Origin: Acholoe squamosa
Lineage: Eukaryota > Annelida > Polychaeta > Phyllodocida > Polynoidae
NCBI GenBank assembly: GCA_949317995.1
Contig: OX439050.1
Location: forward strand, 55,615,777-55,679,776
Direction: 5' to 3'
Length of the DNA: 64,000 nt
The first letter of the stretch is position 1. Each line of letters starts with the position of its first letter. Below, piece by piece: positions 34,876 to 45,599 of the stretch. Position numbers and translations under genes: made by a program. Below the pieces are notes generated by a model, which saw nothing but the letters and a program-made list of their open reading frames with translations, ran no database searches and had not been told where the DNA came from.

Positions 34876-35429
34876 CGACAGAAGTGGCTGTTCGGGGATA
34901 AAATATCCCAATCCACCGGATAAGCAGTGAGTACTGCTTACCCAGTGAAAGGCGGGTGCCTTTTAACGAGGGCACACCTCGGAATATGGCTGTCACGGGC
35001 TATCAGACTCCAACAAGAGCAAGACCACCCTCGGCCACGTCTTCTTCCTTCGCAGGAATAAGACAATATGGCGGGATACTCGAACTTGAATCGCTGCGCA
35101 TGATCAAACCGGCGCCTCACGTGACCATTCGAAAATGGGTCAACAACTTTCCCGCGTGCCCTTAATTAGGTCACGCGCCCTTACATAAAAACAATACAAT
35201 ACCCGATCGGTCGTCCGTCCGTACTCAGGGTTCGACTATGACAATTCGCTAGGTATTCTGGAGTTTATGGATAGCATAAGCATATCCACCGGATTATCCG
35301 TCCAAAACCATGGGTTCATTGTCATAGGACCTTTTCCAGAGACTCTTGACCGGCTCAAATATACATTGAACTAGGTTACAACATATAACAGTACACAGTA
35401 CAGGACAACACACTCGTTGTGTTAACAGG

Positions 35430-38400
35430 CTAGGTTACGGCAGTCTGTAGCAACCTTGGACTGCGTCTAAGAGGTTTTGAGGCCTCTTTTATTGACCTGG
35501 TATCCATAAGAGCCTTTTCCAAGGTCTTCTTAGCCTTAGAGGGACCTTTCCTCTTATTTTTACCTGCGCCTGCCGAGACTTTTTGTATCTTCCCCTGCTT
35601 TCCGGATGTTACGACAGGGGGCACCACCCTCTTCGGGTCTGCAACCTTCCGTGGCCGCCCGGGTCCTCGCTTTCGGGTCGGTACCACTTCGAGTTGCTTA
35701 ACACGACTCTGTTCCATTACTTCCAATAGACCATCGCCGTACATTTCGGTGGAGGTATCCCTCCCCCTCCATGGGCGTAGTCTCGCTACATTTGACTTGT
35801 AACATTTACCAAGCTGTGATTTAATAATCACTGTGCAATCACTAATAACCTGAGTTATAGTGAAAGGTCCATCCCAATTACTGGCTAATTTCAGGTTAGC
35901 TAGAGGTTGGTGTAGACGCAGTACTCTATCCCCTAGATTAAAAAATCTAGCTTTTAGACCTGTGTCATAGCCAACTTTCTGCCAACGCGCAGTTTTCTGC
36001 AACTCGTCTCTAACCCTCTCATAGGCTTGTTTGAAATTATCCCGTAGGGATTCTACAAACATCACCTGGCAAGGGGCTTCCGGATTCATTCTTATTACGC
36101 CGAACACCAAATCGGCTGGCATAATCAAATCCTCTCCAAAAACGAGGAGATTAGGAGAACAGTTTGTGCTCGAATGCACAGTGCCATTATAGGCATGTAC
36201 CACGAATTCACATTGTTCATCCCAATCATCCATCTGCTCATTTACCAGAGACTTCAATACTTGGATCAAAGTCCTATTGAATCTCTCTACTTGTCCATCG
36301 CTCTGTGGTCTATAGGGATTAGTTCTTGTCTTGCAGATCGCCAGACAATTACACATCTCCTGCCACAGACTAGACTCAAATTCTCTGCCTTGGTCACTAT
36401 GTAACATGAGTGGGACACCTAGGTGCAGCACCCACCCTTTTACAAAGGCCATAGCACAAGTAACAGCCTTATGATCCGGTAAAGGGAACACTCGGGTGTA
36501 CTTGGTATAATAATCAGACACGACCATCATACACGTGTTGCCACTAGGAGTGGGGGGAATCCCACTAATAATGTCAACAGCTATTCTAGCAAACCTTACA
36601 CCAAACAGTTCCTGGGATAATGGCAGCTTGCCTAACCCGGGTCCTGGTTTGTTCTTACAGCACTCGGGACAGGTCTCCACCCATCGGGTGAGATCTGTAC
36701 TCATGCCGGGCCAATAGTATCGTCTGGTCAGACGTTCTAGAGACCTTTTCTTTCCAAAGTGCCCACTAGTTCTATGTCCATGACAGAAATACATAATATC
36801 TCGTCGCATAGCACTAGGTATGACAACTTGCAAGGTTTTGTTCCTATTAGAATGGTTCTTCCATCGAAACAGAATACCATCCCGGACTTTTAGCTCGGCC
36901 CATTGAGCTAAGAATCGTCTCATCTCTCTGTTCTCCAATGACACTACGGGTCTTGGGGGACAGATACCCTGATTAAGGAATTTAATCAAACGTGATGTGA
37001 CTGCATCAGACTTCTGGAACTGCCTGATGGTCTCCAAGGACCAATTCAAGACATGTTCCGGATGGGTTTCGAATGGAACTCGAACCCCTGCCAACACAGC
37101 ATTGTGTGCTCCACAATCAGTGCACTCAGCATTTGCACATTTCCTCACTGGGATTCTAGACAAAGCATCTGCATTCAAATGCTTTGCCCCGGCTCGGTGT
37201 TCAATCTGGCTGTGATTTAGACCGAATTCGGATAGGTGCGCTAACCAGCGACCTATCATCCCCTCTGCATCTTTGAAGTTCAATAACCATCTGAGGGAAG
37301 AGTGATCAGTCCGTAGAGTGAAATCACTCCCCCACAAAAAGTGCTTGAACTTCTTCGTATAGACCACCACAGCCAACAACTCACGTTTAGTGGTACAATA
37401 GTTTCTTTGAGATTTACTCAACGTGTTACTAGCGAAGGCTATAGGAACTTCGACCCCATCCTGGACCTGAGAAAGGGCGGCTCCTATGCTTTCATTACTA
37501 GCATCAGTATCTAGAATGAAATGATCATTCTCCGTGGGGTATCTCAACACAGGTGTGATAGCAAACAAATCCTTTATTTTCATAAAGGCCTCGTCTTGCT
37601 CGGGTCCCCAAGGGAATCGTTCCTTTCTGATCCCGGGTGTCCAGTGGGACAAACTCTGGATAGGAAAGGCAACCCTTGAATATCCTGGGATAAAGTCCCG
37701 GTAGTAGGAACAGAATCCGAGGAAGGACCTAACTTCTTTCGCATTCGTGGGTGCTTGCCAATTTGACACGGCATCCAGTTTCTCCGGATCGGCTTTAATC
37801 CCTTCATTCGAGATTATTCGCCCCAAGTAATTAATAGATCTTTTGAAAAGATCGCACTTCTTGGGTTTCAGCTTCAAACCATTAGTTATGATCCTTTCCA
37901 GGACCATACCTAAATTTTCCAAGCATTCTTCGTATGTCTTTCCAAAGACAATCACATCGTCTAGATAGACGAGACATTTCTTCCATAAAAGGTCACTTAA
38001 TAAAGTTTCCATCATGGCTTCAAATGTCGCCGGTGCATTGCACAATCCAAACGGCATCACATTATACTGGAATAATCCAATATGACTGGAAAAGGCCGTC
38101 TTCTCCATATCTTTCGGATGCATACCCACTTGCCAGTACCCGGATTGTAAGTCTAGAGAGCAATACCATTGCTTACCTCCAAGGGAGTCTATAGTCTCAT
38201 CGATCCGTGGTAAGGGATATGAATTCTTCTTGGTCATACCATTCAATTTCCGGTAATCTATGCAGAAACGGATGCTACCATCTTTCTTGGTCACCATGCA
38301 CACAGGGCTAGACCAAGGACTGGTTGATGGAATTATTACATCCTGTTCAAGCATTTTAGCTATCTCCTCCTCAGCTACCTTTTTTTTGGCTAGTGGGAGT

Positions 38401-39689
38401 CTTCTATAAGGAATCTTAAAAGGTTCATTCTCACCAGTGTCAATCGTATGCAGTACTTTATCGGTACGCCCCAATTGTTCACTCGGTGCTGCAAAAGCTT
38501 TACGGTACTTGTACAACAAGTCAGTTAGAGCTTCACGTTGTTCATCACTTTCTACATGGCTTTCGGCTACTAGAGTGTCTAGTTCCGGGCTCCTTTCGGG
38601 TGAGGAAGGGGCTCCGGGTGCCGAAACATGTTTACAGTCTTCTATCAATTCGGATAAGACAACCGATCCAAGGATCGTATCCTTCTGTACATAGACAGTC
38701 TTGTTACCGGTATTGGATATAGGAACCACCGTCCAAGCAGCGTTAGCTACTAGAACATCAGCGGATTCCAATCCGATACTTGACAACATGGCCATGTCTG
38801 GCTCTACAACTCCAGTTTTTCCTGAAAACTGTCTGTCCGCTCGACATAAGACATCACAGGCTGTGCCTGGTGGTATCTTAACAGTCTGGGCTACACTGGC
38901 TACACTGCTTACTTGCCTAAGTACACATTGTACTTCGAGATGGTACGGGTCTCTCACTTCCAATATTCCCCTCTGGGAATCTAACCTTGCTCCATATAAT
39001 GCAGCAAAATCCAGACCGAGTATACCATCATCCGCGATGTTCGCCACAGTAGGGGTAAGGATGAAGTCCTTATCTTCCTGTAGACTGAACCTCATACATG
39101 TTCTACCGAACGTTTGTATCATGCTACCGTCGGCCGTACGAGCATTTCCTTCCGTTGTGAAAGTTTCATGATTCGTAGGCAAAAGATCGTAGAATCTCTT
39201 AGCAATACAGGAGTGGCTAGCACCCGTATCGACAAGAAACTCAGCGGATCTACCACTCACAGATACAACTGCGTACCACCTCCTACCTTTCAAGTAGGTA
39301 GGACTACTTGCATACTTAGCAAGTTCCGTCTTAGCGCCGAGGTCAAATCCACATCCCTTTAAGAATTCGAGACAAGGATGACCCGGGGGGAACTGGGCAC
39401 ACCCCACCCTGGCCAACTCATTGGCCGCTCCCTCTGGACTGATATCGGGTTTCCCCTCTGTGTTCTTCTGCCGGTTCTTGACACCTGGTGTACTATCAGT
39501 CTCCCCAGCCTCATGAGTAAGGAACTGATCAGGCTCCTTAGCTTCACTGCTGGGCGAAATCGCTAGAGGATTCTTGCCAGTACCGCAAGCTGCGATAGGC
39601 TGGCAGTCATGGCAATCACTCACTCTGGGGGTAATCCGGTTGCCATTGTGGACACCCCCTCTCAGTTTTCCTTCTTCACTGAGTCCTCC
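35430..39689 (-). CDS. pol: Ty3/gypsy Pol polyprotein
   Basis: Copies genomic RNA to DNA and integrates it. The frame is open from 39689 and overlaps the end of gag by 28 bases in the -1 frame; there is no early ATG, so it is probably made as a Gag-Pol fusion. Numbering from 39623: protease DTGAS at 132; reverse transcriptase about 400-620 with YLDD near 554; RNase H starting near 699 (DTDAS); integrase zinc-binding HHCC about 945-990; catalytic core with D near 1014 (VDII), D near 1073 (HSDQG) and E near 1110 (DGQVERF); a chromodomain is not evident; a GPF-containing module near 1240; and an AT-hook-like GPGRPRK near 1314 in a Lys-rich tail. About 1400 aa, all motifs intact. Confidence 0.97.
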   Translation of the reverse strand, partial: GGLSEEGKLRGGVHNGNRITPRVSDCHDCQPIAACGTGKNPLAISPSSEAKEPDQFLTHEAGETDSTPGVKNRQKNTEGKPDISPEGAANELARVGCAQFPPGHPCLEFLKGCGFDLGAKTELAKYASSPTYLKGRRWYAVVSVSGRSAEFLVDTGASHSCIAKRFYDLLPTNHETFTTEGNARTADGSMIQTFGRTCMRFSLQEDKDFILTPTVANIADDGILGLDFAALYGARLDSQRGILEVRDPYHLEVQCVLRQVSSVASVAQTVKIPPGTACDVLCRADRQFSGKTGVVEPDMAMLSSIGLESADVLVANAAWTVVPISNTGNKTVYVQKDTILGSVVLSELIEDCKHVSAPGAPSSPERSPELDTLVAESHVESDEQREALTDLLYKYRKAFAAPSEQLGRTDKVLHTIDTGENEPFKIPYRRLPLAKKKVAEEEIAKMLEQDVIIPSTSPWSSPVCMVTKKDGSIRFCIDYRKLNGMTKKNSYPLPRIDETIDSLGGKQWYCSLDLQSGYWQVGMHPKDMEKTAFSSHIGLFQYNVMPFGLCNAPATFEAMMETLLSDLLWKKCLVYLDDVIVFGKTYEECLENLGMVLERIITNGLKLKPKKCDLFKRSINYLGRIISNEGIKADPEKLDAVSNWQAPTNAKEVRSFLGFCSYYRDFIPGYSRVAFPIQSLSHWTPGIRKERFPWGPEQDEAFMKIKDLFAITPVLRYPTENDHFILDTDASNESIGAALSQVQDGVEVPIAFASNTLSKSQRNYCTTKRELLAVVVYTKKFKHFLWGSDFTLRTDHSSLRWLLNFKDAEGMIGRWLAHLSEFGLNHSQIEHRAGAKHLNADALSRIPVRKCANAECTDCGAHNAVLAGVRVPFETHPEHVLNWSLETIRQFQKSDAVTSRLIKFLNQGICPPRPVVSLENREMRRFLAQWAELKVRDGILFRWKNHSNRNKTLQVVIPSAMRRDIMYFCHGHRTSGHFGKKRSLERLTRRYYWPGMSTDLTRWVETCPECCKNKPGPGLGKLPLSQELFGVRFARIAVDIISGIPPTPSGNTCMMVVSDYYTKYTRVFPLPDHKAVTCAMAFVKGWVLHLGVPLMLHSDQGREFESSLWQEMCNCLAICKTRTNPYRPQSDGQVERFNRTLIQVLKSLVNEQMDDWDEQCEFVVHAYNGTVHSSTNCSPNLLVFGEDLIMPADLVFGVIRMNPEAPCQVMFVESLRDNFKQAYERVRDELQKTARWQKVGYDTGLKARFFNLGDRVLRLHQPLANLKLASNWDGPFTITQVISDCTVIIKSQLGKCYKSNVARLRPWRGRDTSTEMYGDGLLEVMEQSRVKQLEVVPTRKRGPGRPRKVADPKRVVPPVVTSGKQGKIQKVSAGAGKNKRKGPSKAKKTLEKALMDTRSIKEASKPLRRSPRLLQTAVT

Positions 39690-42403
39690 TTACCCGGATT
39701 GCTCCGGTAACGAGTGTTTCTATAAACTGGCTTATCTGCCTCACACTCGGCAGCATAATGCCCAGTTTCCTGACATCGGAAGCATGTCACAACAGTCCTA
39801 TCAGGCTTAGGCCTCCTAAGATTTTCAGTAATCTTCTTTACCAAATTGTTAACCAGGTCCTCTGATAAAGAAGGACCCGTCGTGGGTTTGGTATCGGGTT
39901 GAGTCACAGGAGGTTTAGAAGTGATCACTTTCTCCTTGACGTAACCCGGTTTCTTTCCCCAGTTCCGGTTGTACCGGGGGTTCCCTTGGCCAATGGCCCC
40001 AACGTTTTCATCTTCGTCAGGTTCCCCTGATTCGGATGAATCGGTTTCGGGTATTCCCTCCGGGATTATCATTGCTGACATCCGTTGGGGTACCTTCCCG
40101 GCAAAGATACGGGCCTTTCGATCATAATGATCTAGGGACTGGAACAAATCTGTCAAAGAGGCATCATTCTTCCAAGCTTCACAGGCTACTGTCCTGTGTT
40201 CTTGATTCCGCAATCCTTCAATGAATTGTTTAAACATCTCATCTAGGAAGCATTCATCATCTAGTCTCCATTGAGGTCTGGCTTTATGCAACAGTCGTTG
40301 ACATTCTAAGCCGAACACTTTGGCAGACTCCTTGGGCTTCTGTGTTCTTTTAGTGAACGTCAGCCAAGGGTCTTCTCCAACTATATTCCCATATAAATAT
40401 GAAGCAATCTCTATGAGTTCATCATACTTCATATGGGCTGAGAGTCCTGTTATTTGAGAATCTCTCCATTGTTCCACGGCTCCTTTTCCGTCGCCTTCCT
40501 TTAACCAGCATACTAAATAAGGCAGAGCTTCCGCTTTACCCCATCCATTGCAGTTAAAGACATCCGCGCAGCCTTGATACTCCTCCTTCCAAGGGTTCTT
40601 GGCATTAAAGGGGGTAGGTATCTTAGCTACTCTACGAGCCGGATTCGTGGATCCAGTAAGGGTTAAACCCTTACTCCATTCCATGATCTCCGTATCGTCC
40701 AGACCTTGATTGTAACAATCAACACCTAAGTTAGCAATCGCTGCATTAGAATCATGCAGCGCTTGTAACCCTGGAGAAAGAGATACTCGGCGACTGAGTC
40801 TCTTTTTCCTTGGAGGATTCGTACCATAAGTACTTCCAAAGCCTCCGGATGGTGGTCCTCCTCCACCTCCTGATCCCCCTGCTCCGTATGGAGGCACCTG
40901 TGAAAAGGTGTATCCACTGGTTTGGGGAGCCGGCCCTGGACCATTGGTGGGTTGTGTATTTCCACCAAAGCTAAAGAAACCACTATTGGGATTAGTGTTT
41001 CCTCCTGTTCCATACGACTGATTTCCATTATTGAAACCAGTCCCACTGGCAGAGGGTCTGCTCCTGGAACGATCGCTTGAGGGTCCGGATCCTTGATCAC
41101 ATCCGGATTGCCCCCCAGCTGTACTGGAACCTCCGGGTGCTCGTCCGGTTGTTCCTCCGGACGTGTTCCGGGTGTTACCATTGGACGGATTCGTTCCTGT
41201 TTGGGACTGATTCCATCCATACTGGGCATACGGGCCATTTGGTCCCCCTAAAGGTGACTGTTGTGGCCATCCGCCGTCAAAGGTGGAGCTTCCTGCCGAG
41301 CGGCTTTGTTTAGCTCCACTCGCAGAATTATCCCCTTTATTTCCCGTACCTAGACCAAGAGGTATAGAGGTATTATCTGTAAATCTAACCTGATGACTCT
41401 TTACTCCTTCATAACGAGGTACAGTTGTCTCTGTTACCCCGTCATTGCCCCTCAAAGAGAACATCTGGTTACTTGTCGTGTTTAGGGCAATTCCTGAAAC
41501 AGTGAAGTCTGATTCAAGAGTGCCTACTGCACGACCAGTATCTTCTAGATACTTTGACATCTGGATAGCTTTAGCCTCCAGTTCGGAATAATCATCCATC
41601 ATTTTAGTCTGTTTAACAGCCAAATCTGTGGATTCGCGTATCAATTGATCTTTGAGTTTTTCATGCTCATCGGTCTGTTTTTGGTACGTTTCCCGAGCAT
41701 CTTTGAAGGCTGATTCTATTTTCTTCAGCTCTTCTTGATACTTGCCGTAGGCCGATTGAGTTGAATTTAACTCTTGTTTAGTTCTATTCAACTCATCATA
41801 CGAGGCTCTGTATTCCAGATCCGCCGTATATAGTGCATCACGATACTGTTCGTGCTGGAGTTGAAAATCTTGCTTTTCTTTCTCCATCTGATCCAACAAC
41901 AATTGTTGTTGGCGTCTACAACTCTGATCGTAATCGAGACGTTCCGATATCAACTGTTTGTTTTCAGTCAGAATCTTGTCTCGGGTTCCGGTCAGTGTAA
42001 TAAGATCCTTCTGGATCTTCTCGTATTCAGCTCTCATGTCTTCAAGCTCGTCCATTTTGTTCTTTTCGAATCCACATTTTTGGTGTTTAATTCGAGAACT
42101 GTATGGAGTTTCAAACATACCTGCACTAGGCTTTGGTACCTCAAATGGTAATTTACCAAATTGAGCAGTACTTTTATGCATTGGTGCAGGTTTCGAAGTA
42201 CCTCCTGGCATGAATAAGGAGTCTCCAAATTCATCCAGTTCATGATGTAAGTTTCTTCTTACATCTTCTAACCCATCAGGGTAGTGTTCTAGTGGATCCC
42301 TCCACTCCGTACCTTGGGGTGGTGACTTGATTTCACCATCCTCCATCGGGGAGTCTAGCTCACGATTTGAGCCATTTCCCCTAACTGGGCTCAGCTCAGT
42401 CAT
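39662..42403 (-). CDS. gag: Ty3/gypsy Gag protein
   Basis: Structural protein that packages the RNA. 913 aa from an ATG about 40 bases beyond the 5' LTR. Residues 1-110 are acidic and Pro-rich; about 115-280 form a long coiled coil (DELEDMRAEYEKIQKDL and on); about 340-530 are Gly/Ser/Asn/Pro-rich and probably disordered; about 545-790 look like a retrotransposon capsid region; one CCHC zinc knuckle, CFRCQETGHYAAEC, lies near residue 873. The long coiled coil and Gly-rich spacer make it about twice as long as typical Gag proteins. The last codons, AAG GAA AAC TGA, contain a slippery-like sequence for the -1 shift into pol. Confidence 0.93.
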   Translation of the reverse strand: MTELSPVRGNGSNRELDSPMEDGEIKSPPQGTEWRDPLEHYPDGLEDVRRNLHHELDEFGDSLFMPGGTSKPAPMHKSTAQFGKLPFEVPKPSAGMFETPYSSRIKHQKCGFEKNKMDELEDMRAEYEKIQKDLITLTGTRDKILTENKQLISERLDYDQSCRRQQQLLLDQMEKEKQDFQLQHEQYRDALYTADLEYRASYDELNRTKQELNSTQSAYGKYQEELKKIESAFKDARETYQKQTDEHEKLKDQLIRESTDLAVKQTKMMDDYSELEAKAIQMSKYLEDTGRAVGTLESDFTVSGIALNTTSNQMFSLRGNDGVTETTVPRYEGVKSHQVRFTDNTSIPLGLGTGNKGDNSASGAKQSRSAGSSTFDGGWPQQSPLGGPNGPYAQYGWNQSQTGTNPSNGNTRNTSGGTTGRAPGGSSTAGGQSGCDQGSGPSSDRSRSRPSASGTGFNNGNQSYGTGGNTNPNSGFFSFGGNTQPTNGPGPAPQTSGYTFSQVPPYGAGGSGGGGGPPSGGFGSTYGTNPPRKKRLSRRVSLSPGLQALHDSNAAIANLGVDCYNQGLDDTEIMEWSKGLTLTGSTNPARRVAKIPTPFNAKNPWKEEYQGCADVFNCNGWGKAEALPYLVCWLKEGDGKGAVEQWRDSQITGLSAHMKYDELIEIASYLYGNIVGEDPWLTFTKRTQKPKESAKVFGLECQRLLHKARPQWRLDDECFLDEMFKQFIEGLRNQEHRTVACEAWKNDASLTDLFQSLDHYDRKARIFAGKVPQRMSAMIIPEGIPETDSSESGEPDEDENVGAIGQGNPRYNRNWGKKPGYVKEKVITSKPPVTQPDTKPTTGPSLSEDLVNNLVKKITENLRRPKPDRTVVTCFRCQETGHYAAECEADKPVYRNTRYRSNPGKEDSVKKEN

Positions 42404-42426
42404 TTCTGACTGCGCTTACCCGAAGA

Positions 42427-42446
42427 CCAACTGGTCACGGCACCAG
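42427..42446 (-). other. Primer-binding site next to the 5' LTR
   Basis: On the minus strand the bases right after the LTR are CTGGTGCCGTGACCAGTTGG. TGGTGCCGTGACC begins with the TGG expected for pairing with a tRNA 3' CCA. I cannot name the tRNA. The first 16 bases also form a small inverted repeat, CTGGT...ACCAG. Confidence 0.7.
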
Positions 42447-42864
42447 TGTAGTGGTTCGTCTCGTTAAGTTAGATTAAATCATAACGAAGAGAGAGAAAAG
42501 TTTCCGGGTAGGCAACCGAGCTTTTATTTCAGAGCTTGCGTTACATACGATCACAGCCTCAGAGGACTACATGCTGCTAGTGCATTCGGTTACCCTTTCG
42601 GGTAACAACCTGGTTGAGCAGTGGGTAAACCACTACTGAGGAACCTAGGGCTAGGACCAGCCTTATATAGGGGAAAAGCCCGCGAAACTCAGACCGGCCA
42701 CGTGACGTGTGGCGGACGAGTGGTAGGCCCCCTGGTGTAGTGGATACGAACCCAGAGGCAGGTGCTGCCACCTGCCATCCGGATTCCCCCACCACACCCG
42801 AAGGACCTAGGTCTGAGTCTCACGGGTGCATGAACGTTAAAGTGTAAAATACCATACCCCTACA
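42447..42864 (-). repeat. 5' LTR of the Ty3/gypsy element with promoter signals
   Basis: 418 bp, read as identical to the other LTR. On the minus strand an E-box CACGTG (42699-42704) lies upstream of a TATA box CTATATAAGG (42661-42670), and AATAAA follows at 42523-42528. A hairpin GGTTACCC-TTTC-GGGTAAC lies between TATA and poly(A) signal, probably in the R or U5 part of the RNA. Confidence 0.95.
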
Positions 42865-43134
42865 GAAGGATGACTGTTCTGTTCAACAGACACTCTATAA
42901 CATTCTGATTGAATGAAAAAAAAACTGTATAACTTACATGAAATACATTGGGACAGAGTGTGGGAGTCATCTAAAGCAGGCTCTATTAGCTGTAACCTAA
43001 GAGAATAACTCAATAATATATAATATATCATCAAATGAAAAGACAGATAACAGCACTGAAACTCGATTAGACAGCAGGAACATATTTTTTAACCTTTCTC
43101 CTGCCTAGGCTGCTGGTATTGCACATTGTGATGC

Positions 43135-43136
<2 letters not shown>

Positions 43137-43192
<56 letters not shown>
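43137..43192. repeat. (TA)n microsatellite
   Basis: About 28 uninterrupted TA units in unit 2. The surrounding stretch 42865-43735 holds no gene that I can see. Confidence 0.97.
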
Positions 43193-43195
<3 letters not shown>

Positions 43196-43734
43196 GCCAT
43201 TTAACTTTTAGAAAGAGCTGAAGGACCTGTGCCTTGAAGTCCCCAATATTGTATTTGAATAAAAGGGCCCAAATGAAAAGGGAGAACCGTATTGATAAAT
43301 ATCATTGACATTCTGCTAGTTGAAACTGGAATCAAATATTCTAATGAAAGTGCCTTTCAATGGTTGATCAATGAGCCTTAATGAATTGTGTACATGATTT
43401 CCTTGTCATGCAAATACGTGTTATCATAGAGATAGGTAAAAAACATTAAAATAGTTTGCAATTGGTTCTTGCTGCTATCCCATGGCCCACTTACTCAAGG
43501 GATGCAATTATAAAGAAATAAAATGCGCCATTTTCCCTTCTAGTGCCGACTTAATGCCCCAATAGTGTTCCTTGGTCGTCATGATACATATCAAAATAGT
43601 GTGGGTAAGTATGCTCACCACTCTTCTTTGGTCCACCTTGCCAAGCCTCTGGTAAGGTGGGCCTCATAGGGCTGACCTGATACATTGCTGAAATTGCCCT
43701 GTCAAATAGAACCCAAGATGATCTATTTGGACAT

Positions 43735-44580
43735 CATGACGATGAATTTTCTCACCTGTTGGTGCTGGTGATCGTACATGAGATGTTAAGTTAATGAGAT
43801 TGAGTGGGTGTTGGGATTAATTATGGATGAATAACATGCCATAACCTCACATCAACCCAGCCAGAATGTACCTATTTATGGAAAGCTCCCCTTTCTCTCA
43901 GATATCAATCTTCTACTTCTATCTTAGGTCTTCTATCAAGATGACATTAGTGTCTAGTCCATGTTGGGCAATATGATGCCTCCAGCAGCTTCAATATGGC
44001 TTGGTGCGCAGGATTCAGCAATGCCCTACTAGTGAGTGTTGCGAAAGGACAGGAACTCAATTCTGTCGGAGGTGCTATTCCAAAAGGGGAACTGGCTACC
44101 CTCAGGCAATGACTTCTCCCCTGTTTAGCAGCAAGGTAATAGGTTATAGCATTGATTCTTAAGTTTTCATGAATTGGGAAATGCTTCCCAGTATGACTCA
44201 CGCTAAGAGGATTGATTCTGAGTGTAAGATGGAATGTGGGTTCTGAGCAGCAGAACAGCCAGGAACTGGAAGGTGAGTGATGACAGTGAGAATCTGTTTC
44301 CGATTCTTTTTGCAATAGCCACCTGTTTGCCAGTACTGCATCGGAGCACCATGCCAGTCTTTCAGGAGTGGATACTTCCCCTTAGGGGTAGCATGATGCG
44401 AGAATGTAGCCCTGCTCTGTCACACAGCAGGACTACCTTTGTTCTGTGATCAATGTTATGACTGTTTTGGGTGAGGTTGTGGTTGACAAAGAGATTCAAA
44501 ATGAGTACCATTCCTTTTCATTCGATAGAGGTAGTGTCCTTAGCTGAAGACACTCAACATTCAACTAGTACCTCTGGTGG
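43735..44580. repeat. Triplication blocks b and d, unit 2 copy
   Basis: 43735-44470 resembles 5095-5560 and 51765-52140; 44525-44580 resembles 18475-18530 and the match resumes at 44965. The intervening 44585-44960 is an insertion rich in GGAAGTG/CACTTCC words, without clear terminal repeats or coding capacity. Confidence 0.55.
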
Positions 44581-45430
44581 CTGTTGCTAAACCCTTGGAA
44601 GTCACTTCTGTCAGAGGTGTACTTCCAAAATCGGAAGGCACTCATCTTTGGTAGTCTCTTCTCTATTGCATTGCCAAATGGCACTTCCCAACAGAAGTGG
44701 TCGAGAAGTGGTCCGGAAGTGGTTACTAACAACCCCTCAACTGGAAGTTGCTTTCTACACTCTGTCGCATAAGTATGTAGGTGTGGGCAGTCTGGGAAGA
44801 TCTCAGGTGTGACAACTTTTTGCAACACAGTTCGATTTGTGGGAAAGTGACTACTTCTGGACTATGGTGTTGGAAGTGATACTGAGTGGTTAAGTAGAGG
44901 AGGGACGTGGAAAGTGAGGTACCTACCCTGGAAAGCAACAACTCAATCTTTTCTCAACAGCCTCCTGGTAACACTTTACAGCCAATGATGACTCCATTTA
45001 TTGAAATGAGTTAACTACTTAGGACAGCAATAGACATTTAAAGAGACTTGTGCACCTTGTGTGACTTTGTGGATTTGGTGCAATCCTTAATGGTCTCCCA
45101 GTGCCTCATTAGTTCGTAATCAGCAGTAGATGAAAAGCATTATGCTCGACCAGGAGGGTTAATTAGGATATAAATTGTGGTAGCATTTATGGATACATAG
45201 TGTAATCAAGCTGAGGGTCTAAATCAGTTAATGTGGTAGGATTTGAAGAGGAAGATATAAGTCCCTAGTCTTCTGCCTTTAGGCTGTCAATCAAGGTTTC
45301 ACATTATGTTAAAACATATAAAAAGAGGGTTATGGGAAACACTGTTGAGGGGAACCTTCTAATAAGTGCCAATATGTTGGTCCATATTCTCACACTTCGT
45401 TAAAAACTCACAACCCCTCTGATGTATTGA

Positions 45431-45515
45431 ACAAGTAACCAATCGATAACTCATGACGAGTGTGTGTTATTAGCCTTTGCTAACACACACGAGTCATGAG
45501 TTATCCATTGTCTAC
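45431..45515 (+). other. Foldback H2 with mirrored GA/GA mismatch
   Basis: Outer arms ATAACTCATGAC (45446-45457) and GTCATGAGTTAT (45493-45504) pair perfectly and extend outward imperfectly. Inner arms GTGTGTGTTA (45460-45469) and TAACACACAC (45481-45490) also pair. Between outer and inner stems both arms read GA (45458-45459 and 45491-45492), giving a tandem G-A mismatch. Loop of 11 bases. Confidence 0.75.
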
Positions 45516-45599
45516 TTATTTTATACCACAAAACCAATAAATAATCAATAGAATACCAATAAATTCAATTTGAAAACAAAAATTATTCCCCTTCCCCGG

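Larger units (their letters stand above)
29470..42864 (-). mobile_element. Complete Ty3/gypsy LTR retrotransposon, 13.4 kb
   Basis: Two 418-bp LTRs (TG...CA) bound the element and a 4-bp duplication GAAG flanks it (29466-29469 and 42865-42868). Transcription runs right to left: 5' LTR, primer-binding site, gag, pol, a third ORF, a polypurine tract and 3' LTR. The domain order protease, reverse transcriptase, RNase H, integrase defines Ty3/gypsy. I see no difference between the LTRs and no broken frame, so the insertion is very recent and may be active. The third ORF makes it about twice the common length. Confidence 0.97.

Noticed and set aside
31198-34911. Envelope gene in the retrotransposon
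   Set aside because: No signal peptide, furin-like site or membrane segment is visible in the third ORF.
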